Program-made: the position numbers and the translations under genes | Shown: positions 19,467 to 27,782 of the stretch, in pieces | Numbering within the stretch: the stretch's first letter is position 1 | Layout of the letters: every line of letters starts with the position of its first letter | DNA from: Paraglaciecola sp. T6c | GTDB taxonomy: Bacteria > Pseudomonadota > Gammaproteobacteria > Enterobacterales > Alteromonadaceae | Direction: 5' to 3' | DNA: 64,000 nucleotides | Assembly: GCF_000014225.1 (NCBI RefSeq) | Contig: NC_008228.1 | Location: forward strand, 806,001 to 870,000 | The notes under the pieces: generated by a model | Seen by the model: the letters and a program-made list of their open reading frames with translations, nothing else | The model's database searches: none | What the model was told of the DNA's origin: nothing

Positions 19467-20173
19467 GTTGTCCTTTTATATTATTATCACCCACGCCTGA
19501 ATATAGACATGGGGGTTATTGATGGGGGCACATTTAATTACCGATACAGAGCGCTTATTAAGTAGGAAAATAAACTTCCAAAATTTGATTCATAGTTGCT
19601 GTAATTCAAATGGTAACGCACTAGCTATTAGCCTGATTGTGAAATTCTAAGCTTGCTATTTAGAATGCGAAAGATGAAAAAGCCGCTAATGTAGCAGATT
19701 TGAAAAGTCGAGTCCTATTTTTTGAACTACTCCCGTCTAGTCACGCCATCCATCTTAACGGTTGCGTCGGAATGGCGAAATTGACACGAATGTTAAGGTT
19801 GATCCTAAATTTTAAGTATTGAATATACGTATTGGATTTTACTTGAAAGTTGAGTCGATTCGATTTTTCAAACTTACCTTGTTATTTGTGGCCTGAGTGT
19901 GCGCACCATCTAGATTTACTTTTTGATGCGCGCAATCGTGGTATAGGTCAGACTGTAAACAAACGTCTTCGGCGAACAAAAGGTGCTTGGCTTTCATATA
20001 ATTGAGCGTGGCATGATTTTAACCACGTACCTAAATTATGTTCAGGCGTTCATTACCAGTGAAATACGAAGTAGAGCTTTTTGGAGAGCCTCAACGTTCC
20101 CCGCATTCAGTATCGAAGATGCTTTAGGCTATGTGATGTTGAACTGGAACATTATGCTAAGTTGATTAGATTG
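19467..20173. other. Gene-poor, probably decayed stretch in the island
   Basis: This 707-bp gap has no convincing gene. A short frame from TTG 19850 (about 52 codons, with NLPCYLWPECAHHLDLLF) ends at a stop near 20006. A + strand frame at 19983-20165 encodes 60 residues without a ribosome site. Adjacent frames continue with protein-like sequence past stops, which hints at a degenerate gene, but I could not identify it. Confidence 0.5.
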
Positions 20174-20650
20174 TTAGGTCTTGCCTGACACTTTTTGATT
20201 TGCCGTTTTGGCCGCTATGGTTTTCTTACCAATAGTGACTCTAGCTAAGATAAAATTATCCAATTCGCCTTTTTCCACAGCGTGAATGATGGTTTCAAAT
20301 GTTTTGGGTAATTCGGCTTTATCACCTATATCAATGGCAGGTTTGCCTTCTTGTATATCAATGGGTTTGTTGTTTACCTTTACCTCTAAAAAGTAATGTC
20401 CATCGCTGTCGTAATACCACGGTTTAACCGATACGGCTCGACGTTGCTTTGTACGCTCTCCAGTGACAGGATCCTTGACCATTTTTTCGCGATAGGCTTC
20501 GAAGGGTTTCCCTTCAAGCATGCAAGTTGCCATTTCTTGCTGCTGCTCTAGTTTTTCAATCAGTTTCATACGTTTGCCGATAATGGGTGGCTTTGGCTCG
20601 ATGATCGGGCGAGTAGTTACCTTGAGTGAACTCAATAATGATGTAGTCAT
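20174..20650 (-). CDS. DUF6641-like protein, last gene of recombinase/AAA operon
   Basis: A 158-residue basic protein. The N-terminal SLKVTTRP, a helical KLIEKLEQQQEMA part and a central basic segment ending in VKPWYYDSDGHYFLEVKV resemble the DUF6641 family of island-borne proteins (assignment from memory, moderate certainty). No catalytic motif, signal peptide or membrane segment is visible. It starts 17 bp after the stop of the double-AAA gene, with AAAGG about 9 bp before the ATG, so it is probably co-transcribed. Function is unknown; a DNA-binding or adaptor role would suit its charge. Confidence 0.65.
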   Translation of the reverse strand: MTTSLLSSLKVTTRPIIEPKPPIIGKRMKLIEKLEQQQEMATCMLEGKPFEAYREKMVKDPVTGERTKQRRAVSVKPWYYDSDGHYFLEVKVNNKPIDIQEGKPAIDIGDKAELPKTFETIIHAVEKGELDNFILARVTIGKKTIAAKTANQKVSGKT

Positions 20651-20667
20651 GTTGTTTACCTTTTAGG

Positions 20668-22674
20668 TTAGTGTGATTTCGAGATGAAACCGATAGGGTG
20701 GTTGGGTTGTTTGTGACGGCTCTCTTCGATAAGCAGAGACAATGCTTGCTGGCGAAAATCACCATCGGGCTGAAACCGCATGCGACGCGCTACAATAGCG
20801 AAGTCACCTGGAGTTAATTGGGTCAGTATGGATAGCTTTTGTTGTTCGTATTGGGTTAATTGTCTAAGTGATAACACTCGCTTAAACAATGTCATAGATT
20901 GCTGGGCAGTTAGGTACTGTGCTTCAAGTTTAAAGTCAAAACGCCTTAGTACTGCTTTATCCAATAACCGTGCGTAATTGGTCGCGGCAAATACTGGCTG
21001 CTCAAAACATTCAATTTGTGTTAATAACTCATTGATAAGCTGTATGTTATGTTGCTCAGTGACGCGCTCGCGAGATACTAATAAGCTATCCACTTCATCT
21101 AGTAATAACGCGTTGCCGTGCTGCTGTGCGTCATAAAATATATTGGCAATGTTGGACTCACTTTCACCAATATACTTGCTTAAAACGTCAGAGCAGCGCA
21201 CTGATACAAGGTTAAAGTCATGCTGCTTCGCCAAGTGGTGCGCAAAGGCTGTTTTACCCGTGCCAGGCTCGCCAGACAGTAATATACGAATTGGCGCATG
21301 TTGTGCGAGCGCAGCATTAATTTGCTTAATGGTTTCCTTGCCTTGCTTGATGTTCAGCAAGCTAGCATCAAACGCCATCTCTGGTTTATAGCTAAGTGGT
21401 GTGGCTAATAAATCAGAAGCTGATAAGGTACTTTGAATCACCTCAGAAACTACTTCTTGTGCTGACTGGCCTGTTAGATTGATGGTTTTAGCTACGTGTG
21501 CCGCATTCCCTATATGCGCAGGAGTGATATTGGCTGTAGTAAGTAGCTTATCGATATAGGGTTGCTTGATACGTAACCCACTAAATGCCTGTTTCGCCAG
21601 TGGCTCTATGTATTTTCCCTCTATGGCGTTCACTTCTTGTACCAGCTTAAAACGCCGAATGAAGCTATTTTCGATGTATTGAATATGGTTTGTTATCCAA
21701 ATACAGGGATTAGGATTCGTTTCCAGTAGACGATGAAGGGTATCTTTTGCAAAGTATTCATCGCTATCCATAAAGATGGATTCACATTCGTCAATCAAAA
21801 ACATCGATTGGGTGTGACTGCCTAATAGTGCCTGCATTGAAGATAAGTACTGCATACGAAGGCGACTTTGACTCCTAACGTCGTAGCGCTCTTCTAATCC
21901 TTTACCCGCGCTGTCCATTGTCTTCGTTTCATATAGGGTTATCGATAATGACTTGGCTAAGGCTCTGGCTAGTTCGGTCTTTCCTGTACCCGCATCACCG
22001 TAGATGAGGATATTGACTCCGCTTAACCGTTGCCTTACTGCGCTCTGTAAATACTGATGTAGCGTTTCGGTATCTAAGTGCGAGAAGTCTTTCAAGGTGA
22101 AAGCCGCTGATGGACTTGCCGATAACAAATGACGTAAATACACCTCTGCACTTGATAGCTTGCTACGCGTTAATAACCGCACCTGACTTTCAGGTAATAT
22201 CAGGTCACAAGAGTTCGTTAGCGTGGTCGAGCGAATAAGGCCGTTGCTGGCTAAAGCGTCTAGTTGTGAGTAACAGGTATCTTCATCAACTTTAAAATGC
22301 GCCGTTAAAGCTCGCTTTACGCTATCTATTAAGTCGCAAAACTGTAATTCATCAACCAATTCCTTTAACACACTCGATGAACTCAGCGCGATGATGTACT
22401 CAATGAGCCCAGCGCTTTCTATCGGGACTCGGTAGATCGCACAAAGCAATCTAGCATTGTGGTAAATGATATCGTTTCGTACATTCTTAGCCATACTTTG
22501 CAAAGCGGCCTGCATCTCTACAAACGATGACGGCTTTTGATTTGGACCAATCAGAATTGTTAGCTTGTCCAAAACATCCGTATCCAGAGCTTCATATTCA
22601 GGCTCAGTTAGACCATAAGTGAGAAGGGCGCTTGCATAGCGAGCAGCTAGAGCAGTGTGTTGAGGGCGACTCAT
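20668..22674 (-). CDS. Protein with tandem AAA+ ATPase domains
   Basis: A 668-residue protein with an N-terminal helical domain (1-200) and two AAA+ modules. Module 1 has Walker A GDAGTGKT (226-233) and a Walker B-like MFLIDECES. Module 2 has Walker A GEPGTGKT (468-475), Walker B ALLLDEVDS, the sensor-1 Asn in AATNYARL and the arginine-finger region VLRRFDFKLEA, like Cdc48/FtsH-type ATPases. Its ATG overlaps the stop of the upstream recombinase gene (ATGA). The domains suggest an ATP-driven remodelling machine acting on protein or nucleoprotein. The partner recombinase and the small DUF6641-like protein are the likely clients or cofactors; no experimental function is known to me. Confidence 0.85.
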   Translation of the reverse strand: MSRPQHTALAARYASALLTYGLTEPEYEALDTDVLDKLTILIGPNQKPSSFVEMQAALQSMAKNVRNDIIYHNARLLCAIYRVPIESAGLIEYIIALSSSSVLKELVDELQFCDLIDSVKRALTAHFKVDEDTCYSQLDALASNGLIRSTTLTNSCDLILPESQVRLLTRSKLSSAEVYLRHLLSASPSAAFTLKDFSHLDTETLHQYLQSAVRQRLSGVNILIYGDAGTGKTELARALAKSLSITLYETKTMDSAGKGLEERYDVRSQSRLRMQYLSSMQALLGSHTQSMFLIDECESIFMDSDEYFAKDTLHRLLETNPNPCIWITNHIQYIENSFIRRFKLVQEVNAIEGKYIEPLAKQAFSGLRIKQPYIDKLLTTANITPAHIGNAAHVAKTINLTGQSAQEVVSEVIQSTLSASDLLATPLSYKPEMAFDASLLNIKQGKETIKQINAALAQHAPIRILLSGEPGTGKTAFAHHLAKQHDFNLVSVRCSDVLSKYIGESESNIANIFYDAQQHGNALLLDEVDSLLVSRERVTEQHNIQLINELLTQIECFEQPVFAATNYARLLDKAVLRRFDFKLEAQYLTAQQSMTLFKRVLSLRQLTQYEQQKLSILTQLTPGDFAIVARRMRFQPDGDFRQQALSLLIEESRHKQPNHPIGFISKSH

Positions 22675-23588
22675 GAATTGGCCTCTCTGGTATCACCATA
22701 GCTCAGTGAAGATGCAGCTTTTTGCATCACCTTGTTATCGCGTTTGTCGTACACCACGGTGGTACTGATATCTTGGTGTCCTGCCATTAGGCGAACGGTA
22801 TTTAAATCGATGTTCTGCTCTAATAGGCGGGTGATATAGGTGCGGCGCAAGTCATGGGGGGATACGTTACCAAGTCCTACCTGCTTTGCCGTATTACGTA
22901 CCAATAAGTAAACGCTCTCGGTGGTTATGCCTCGATTAATATTGATGCGATTGGTTTTGTTCACGGGATTGAATAAGTAGCCTGCATTATCCCCTCGGAG
23001 CAACAACCATGAATAAACATGCTCGACACACCATTTAGGTAAGAAGGCCGTCCGGCGTTTATTGCCTTTTCCTTTTTGCACGACAAGTTGGCGTTCGTGT
23101 AAGATTAAATCCTTCAAGTGCAGAGCAGTTAGTTCACTTCTGCGCAGGCCTGCACCTAGTAATAGGGCGAATATAGCCTGATTACGGACATCGATGATGC
23201 TGGTGTGTTTGTTTAAGTAGCTAAACAATGTATTTACCTGCGTTGCATTGAGTGGATTACCCTGATGCTGTGAGGTCTTTTCAAGTTTAATAGCACTGAG
23301 CTGAATTAGCTGATTTTCAGGCACTAGGCCCATGATGACACCGACCTTAACCACGTTACGAATGGCCGACATGGCACGATTAACTGATTTGGAAGATGAA
23401 CCGTGTTGAATAAGCTCTACTTTGATTTGGCATGCAGTTTGATAATCAACTTGGTGGAGCATCTCGTCGCGTTTATCCGGTGGCCATTCCATTATCTCAG
23501 CAACTTTGTATAGCTGTGACTTGATTGAGCGCCGACTATTAGGCGCAAGTCTCCCTAAATACAGGGCGAGTGGACTCGCTGTAGTCAT
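22671..23588 (-). CDS. XerC/D-type tyrosine recombinase, first gene of the three-gene operon
   Basis: A 305-residue tyrosine recombinase of the short XerC/D-like type. The N-terminal core-binding domain spans about residues 1-105. Catalytic residues are Arg149 (GAGLRRSE), Lys174 in the QKGKGNKRR hairpin, His245 and Arg248 (SPHDLRRT), His271 (MAGHQ) and Tyr280 (TTVVYDKR). GGAG lies about 6 bp before the ATG. It overlaps the double-AAA gene by 4 bp. The island already has its own integrase at the left end, so this enzyme may serve a nested element or a different function of the operon. Confidence 0.9.
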   Translation of the reverse strand: MTTASPLALYLGRLAPNSRRSIKSQLYKVAEIMEWPPDKRDEMLHQVDYQTACQIKVELIQHGSSSKSVNRAMSAIRNVVKVGVIMGLVPENQLIQLSAIKLEKTSQHQGNPLNATQVNTLFSYLNKHTSIIDVRNQAIFALLLGAGLRRSELTALHLKDLILHERQLVVQKGKGNKRRTAFLPKWCVEHVYSWLLLRGDNAGYLFNPVNKTNRININRGITTESVYLLVRNTAKQVGLGNVSPHDLRRTYITRLLEQNIDLNTVRLMAGHQDISTTVVYDKRDNKVMQKAASSLSYGDTREANS

Positions 23589-23635
23589 CTGAACTCCAGT
23601 TTTGATATGTAATATGATTGGTTTTACGTTAAAAG

Positions 23636-23677
23636 AGGCGTGCTAGCAGTAACTGCTATGCATATGCTAGCAAGCCT
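23636..23677. other. Long inverted repeat upstream of the recombinase operon
   Basis: Arms of 13 bp (AGGCGTGCTAGCA and TGCTAGCAAGCCT, one mismatch) flank a 16-bp spacer. Each arm contains the self-palindromic TGCTAGCA. It lies between the recombinase start (23588) and the end of the 237-residue gene (23739). Read on the minus strand it is followed by CTTTT, so it may be a terminator for that gene; it also has the look of a recombinase core site or operator. Confidence 0.6.
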
Positions 23678-23738
23678 TTTGAGGTAGGAATAGAGATGTT
23701 TTTGACCTAGTTAATACGTCAATTAAAATCTATAAAGG

Positions 23739-24452
23739 CTATTCTTTAAAAACAATTTTTGTCACTCCGTCTAATACAGGTTCACATTGACTCTTACTTA
23801 GAACCTCACTATCTGAAATCGGGACCATACTGCCAGTAACGTAGACGGTATCTACATCATTTGCCCAATGGGTCAATTTTTCCAAACTATTCACACCACG
23901 TGATTTCAATCCCTTTTCAAGTAGCCTCAATGCCCGCGTGTCTTTTAACTTAATTTTTTGCTCAGGTAGTGACGTTGTATTAGCTTGCTTTTCGGTGTTG
24001 TCTTCAAACTGAATAAAAAATCTATAGAGAGTATCGAGTTGAGACAAGCTGGTCACTCCAAGTAACTTTAAAGCTTGATGAAGCTGTTCATATGTTTTCG
24101 CTTTGCTACTGTCTTCTATTAAACTTTCAAAATATCGCGCAGCTTCGAGGGATAGATCAGTTCTATCTCTTTTTTTATCTAATTCATCTTGGGATATTTT
24201 TTTGACCCATGCTTTCCATGCGTCACCACAGTCATTGCTCAATGTATTGAGCTCAGTAACTAATTGTTCAACCTTTTTCTGTTCGTTATTTGCTTTAGCT
24301 TGGTTAAGTTCCTTTAGAAGACGATCGATTTCATTTTTCAGTTCACTCTTGCGTTTTGCTACCTTGAGTCTGCTATTACCTACAAACTCGATGAGTGACT
24401 GACCGCACTCAAGCCATTCCTTTTCAGATCTTCCTTTTCTTAATCTTGCCAT
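23739..24452 (-). CDS. Coiled-coil protein of unknown function
   Basis: A 237-residue, strongly charged protein. Residues 30-95 (KSELKNEIDRLLKELNQAK) have a heptad-like coiled-coil pattern. A second helical part (about 100-150) and a smaller C-terminal domain ending in KIVFKE follow. It has no signal peptide, membrane segment or catalytic motif. An AAGG lies about 9 bp upstream of the ATG. It diverges from the initiator-helicase gene across a 272-bp region with direct repeats, so it could be a regulator or partner of that protein. I do not recognise the family. Confidence 0.65.
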   Translation of the reverse strand: MARLRKGRSEKEWLECGQSLIEFVGNSRLKVAKRKSELKNEIDRLLKELNQAKANNEQKKVEQLVTELNTLSNDCGDAWKAWVKKISQDELDKKRDRTDLSLEAARYFESLIEDSSKAKTYEQLHQALKLLGVTSLSQLDTLYRFFIQFEDNTEKQANTTSLPEQKIKLKDTRALRLLEKGLKSRGVNSLEKLTHWANDVDTVYVTGSMVPISDSEVLSKSQCEPVLDGVTKIVFKE

Positions 24453-24508
24453 TATTTTTTACCTTTATGCTCATGGTTTATGGTACTGGGATAGATGAGT
24501 TCATTGCT

Positions 24509-24523
24509 CTGTTCAGAATTAAT
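24509..24523 (+). repeat. Direct repeat copy 1 (iteron-like) before the initiator-helicase gene
   Basis: CTGTTCAGAATTAAT recurs as CTGTCCAGAATTAAT at 24555-24569 (14 of 15 identical, 46 bp apart), in the divergent promoter region. A partial match AGAATTAA occurs at 24690-24697. Confidence 0.5.
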
Positions 24524-24554
24524 TTTACATTTTGCTCTTAGTCTATTATATTAT

Positions 24555-24569
24555 CTGTCCAGAATTAAT
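24555..24569 (+). repeat. Direct repeat copy 2 (iteron-like) before the initiator-helicase gene
   Basis: Second copy, CTGTCCAGAATTAAT, of the repeat at 24509-24523. The pair could bind the replication-initiator-like domain of the downstream protein or a regulator of the divergent genes. Confidence 0.5.
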
Positions 24570-24724
24570 GGAAGTTGTTTTTAGCCAAGAGAATTATTGG
24601 GGAGAACTAAAATTACGAGGCATTTGTATTAGAGCTACAGAGAGAGCTTTTTTTTGATCTGTATAAGCTCAGTGGAATGTCACTTATATAGAATTAACAA
24701 TCGATATTATTTAGAGGTGTTTGT

Positions 24725-27514
24725 ATGACAAGGAATGATAAAAATTTGATGTTTTCAGATATTGAAAATAACCTGTGGAGTAACAAATTTGCACTCAAAA
24801 ATAACAGTCATGTAGATACTGACTTGAATGCTGTTTATCAATCGTTTATTAATAACGGAACACTAAGCTATAAAGATGAACCAAAATCGTTAGTGAAGTT
24901 GCTACAGGATCCAAAGCACGCAAAGTACCAATCTAAGTTGTTGAGTAGATATTTTGAAGAGCCAGAAAAATATCTAAAACTTGATTGTGATTATCTATCT
25001 ATTCAAGTGGATTGCTCTCAAGCTAAAACTGTTGAACTATTTACAAATAACGATACTGGGCTACTAAAGCCGAGATCCAATGCACTACGTGAGATTTTAA
25101 CAATCCGCCATGAGCCATGGGTTCATAAAGCGAATAACGGTCTTATGAGTAAGGAAAATAGTGAGGGTGAGCGATATCCAAAAGCTCCGATTTTTACATC
25201 TGTTTATCGAATAAAACTATTCAATGATAGACGCAAGTTTTTCTATATCTATATCGCTGATGGGACTAAGGGTCTAGAAGGTAAAAGAGTCCAGATTGAT
25301 TTTATTCCAAGTCGATTCACAGACCTTGAACTCAGTATCCTATTCGGACACATCAAGTCAGTACTGAAAAAAAGAGCCTACTCACAGTTTATTGCAAAAG
25401 CGAGATACAAGAGGGTTGATATAGCTTTTAACATGCCAGGTGTATTTCAACCGTTCGTGTTTCCTGCATACTTTGCTATCAATAGTATTTCGACGGGCTC
25501 CTGCTGGCCTTTGGAAAAGCTTGTTGAAACATGCTACATAGGTAATAGGAGAAGCAATCACTACATCGTGTACGATAAAATATTAAAGGAGATGAAGACA
25601 GACATTACCTTTTTTTTGATTGAACATGCTGAAGTACAACAGGCTATGAAAAAGCTAGCAATGGTCACTCGCATCGAAAGACGTTTCTATACAAACCGTG
25701 CAGGTCACAATAGCAAGTTGTTTCAGAAAACCATCCCGCTATCGGACCTACCTACTCAGACAATGCCACTGGATGAAATTGCAATAATAGATCCAATTGT
25801 AATGCGAAAAATTGATAGAAAGCTTCTTTTAAAAACTATTCAAGAGAAAAGTCGTTGGCAGGATGGCGGTAATAAAGAAGCAGCTACTCGCCAAATAAAT
25901 GAAGAGCTTGAAGGGACCAAGGTGTTTCGGCTAGATGAAACAGTGTTCAATACAATGAAAACAAAGCTGCTAACCGATTTATTGGAGACTATCCAAAACC
26001 CTACTATTATAAAGACAGATGAACTTATTAAATTAATAAAATTCAATCACTTAAAGAAAAGTATCGAATTACCACTACCGTTAACAAAAGTTAAAAAAAT
26101 TTCAAAAGCTTATAAATCAGAGCACCACAACATAGTAGTGAAGTCTGGTGCTGGTTGCGGTAAGACGAGAGAAATAGTAAAGCGAGTAGTTTGGCTCATA
26201 AGTGAGAAAGACGTTGATGCTAATAAAATTACTATACTGGCTTACACAAATGATGCGGTAAAAGAGCTTAAACAGCGAATAAGAAAAAAACTCGAAAAGC
26301 TAAAGCCGCTAAACGGAAAAGACCGTTTTGAACTTCCAAATATCAAGACATTTAGTGCTTGGTGTGGTCAGCAATTGAAACGACACGATAAAAAGCAATA
26401 TGGCTCAAGTACTTATATGCCGTCAGAGAAAGAAAAAGGCGCTTTAACTAAGACCAGAGAATACTATTTGCGTAACATAGTTGCTTCTAATTCGACGATT
26501 AAAGGCAAAGCAGAAGATTATGATAGATTGTTCTCATTTAGTGCTAATGATTGTAAGCCAAATCTTGGTAACCTAATTGATTCTATTAGCTCAAGACGTT
26601 CTAAAAAGTTAAAGGTTAACGCTAAAGATGCACGAACCGTTTACGTCGCCTATAAGAAATTGAAAGAAAAACATTCTCTATGGGATTTCGATGATGTTTT
26701 GACTTTTATGAACAAGCGCATGAAAGTTCCAAAATTCTCCAACAAAGTATCTGATGGTTGCGAGCATCTAATTTTAGATGAAATGCAAGACTCCAATTTG
26801 GTGCAGTGGCAGATCCTCGAGAAGCTATCAGCAGCAGGCATAAAGTTATTTTGTGTTGGAGATACAGCTCAATCGATATTTGGATTTAGAGGTGCTCGTC
26901 CGGCTAGGTTTGAAAATTATGCAGAGAACACAGAAGTTAAGCGCTTTACCTCAAGACATAGCTATAGGTCTACCAGTCGAATTCTTCGACTCACTAACTT
27001 TGTCCGACGTTACACTCAATCGTTACCAAAAAAACTAACAACCGGAAAATCAGAAGGAGATGCACCGGAACTTATCGAGCATGATGATTTGCAAGGACTT
27101 GTTAATGACTTAACAAGTAAGTTGACTCAGTTGTTAGAAAGATCGCACAAGACAGAGGCAATACTCATTTTAGCTAGGACAACTAAGGTAGTTGATACGA
27201 TAAGCGATGCAATTACTTTGGCGCTTAAAACCGAAAAGTATATGCCACTGTTGAAAAGAATTTCTGTAATGACGATGCATAAAGCGAAAGGACTAGAAGC
27301 CGATGTTTGTTTTGTGGTCGATCCTCGCTATTCTCGCTCATCATACGACACCAAAGATGAGTATCTAAGGCTTATATATGTTGCTCTGACTCGAGCGCGC
27401 ACAAAACTTATAATTTGTCGCAAAAACACCTCAGTCAATTTTTATACAGATGGTCAGGAAGGTGAACCGGATATCATTGATATTCTGAAAGAGAATACGT
27501 TTTTGTTTGCGTAA
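24725..27514 (+). CDS. Fusion of a replication-initiator-like domain and a UvrD/Rep-type helicase
   Basis: A 929-residue protein. The C-terminal half is a superfamily 1A helicase: Walker A SGAGCGKT (474-481), DEMQD (685-689), GDTAQSIFGFRGA, MTMHKAKGLEAD and YVALTRAR. The N-terminal half resembles phage/plasmid replication-initiation factors of the Rep_trans kind: RVDIAF (230-235), YIGNRRS (271-277) with YDK (283-285), and RIERRF (316-321). Typical Rep proteins recruit a separate UvrD-like helicase; here both appear in one chain. A GAGGTG ribosome site precedes the ATG. The helicase call is firm. The N-terminal call is by pattern, and the strand-nicking tyrosine is not identified with certainty. 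A role in island replication or in defence is inferred. Confidence 0.8.
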   Translation: MTRNDKNLMFSDIENNLWSNKFALKNNSHVDTDLNAVYQSFINNGTLSYKDEPKSLVKLLQDPKHAKYQSKLLSRYFEEPEKYLKLDCDYLSIQVDCSQAKTVELFTNNDTGLLKPRSNALREILTIRHEPWVHKANNGLMSKENSEGERYPKAPIFTSVYRIKLFNDRRKFFYIYIADGTKGLEGKRVQIDFIPSRFTDLELSILFGHIKSVLKKRAYSQFIAKARYKRVDIAFNMPGVFQPFVFPAYFAINSISTGSCWPLEKLVETCYIGNRRSNHYIVYDKILKEMKTDITFFLIEHAEVQQAMKKLAMVTRIERRFYTNRAGHNSKLFQKTIPLSDLPTQTMPLDEIAIIDPIVMRKIDRKLLLKTIQEKSRWQDGGNKEAATRQINEELEGTKVFRLDETVFNTMKTKLLTDLLETIQNPTIIKTDELIKLIKFNHLKKSIELPLPLTKVKKISKAYKSEHHNIVVKSGAGCGKTREIVKRVVWLISEKDVDANKITILAYTNDAVKELKQRIRKKLEKLKPLNGKDRFELPNIKTFSAWCGQQLKRHDKKQYGSSTYMPSEKEKGALTKTREYYLRNIVASNSTIKGKAEDYDRLFSFSANDCKPNLGNLIDSISSRRSKKLKVNAKDARTVYVAYKKLKEKHSLWDFDDVLTFMNKRMKVPKFSNKVSDGCEHLILDEMQDSNLVQWQILEKLSAAGIKLFCVGDTAQSIFGFRGARPARFENYAENTEVKRFTSRHSYRSTSRILRLTNFVRRYTQSLPKKLTTGKSEGDAPELIEHDDLQGLVNDLTSKLTQLLERSHKTEAILILARTTKVVDTISDAITLALKTEKYMPLLKRISVMTMHKAKGLEADVCFVVDPRYSRSSYDTKDEYLRLIYVALTRARTKLIICRKNTSVNFYTDGQEGEPDIIDILKENTFLFA

Positions 27515-27596
27515 ATAACAAGCTAGCTAATGAATAGTCAATTTATGCTGGTAGCAAGCTTTTGGCACTTTAGTTGGCCAAAATCAGAGTCAGTTT

Positions 27597-27606
27597 GTGT
27601 TAACAC
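27597..27606. promoter_or_regulatory. Palindrome upstream of the Septu-like pair
   Basis: GTGTTAACAC is a perfect 10-bp palindrome in the AT-rich region before the ATPase gene, followed by a second TTAAC. It may be an operator; no adjacent regulator gene was found. Confidence 0.25.
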
Positions 27607-27662
27607 GTATTAACAAAACTAATAATTAGTATACGCTCTACAAGATATATGGAGGGATCTCT

Positions 27663-27722
27663 ATGTTACTTGAAAGGATGGCTATCACTGGAGAACAGAA
27701 TGAATTAATAGTTCTTGAGTAA
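27663..27722 (+). CDS. Possible 19-residue leader or micro-protein
   Basis: ATG to TAA encodes 19 residues (MLLERMAITGEQ...VLE). A strong ribosome site, GGAGGG at 27651-27656, lies 6 bp before the ATG. It sits 60 bp before the Septu-like ATPase gene, which itself has no strong ribosome site. It could be a leader peptide or a chance frame. Confidence 0.2.
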   Translation: MLLERMAITGEQNELIVLE

Positions 27723-27782
27723 TGACTGATTTATTGAGAACCTTGTTTATTACTAATTGATTAGCATTAGGTTTAGGGAAGA

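Noticed and set aside
19983-20165. 60-residue + strand ORF in the island gap
   Set aside because: No ribosome site and no recognisable family; treated as part of a decayed stretch.
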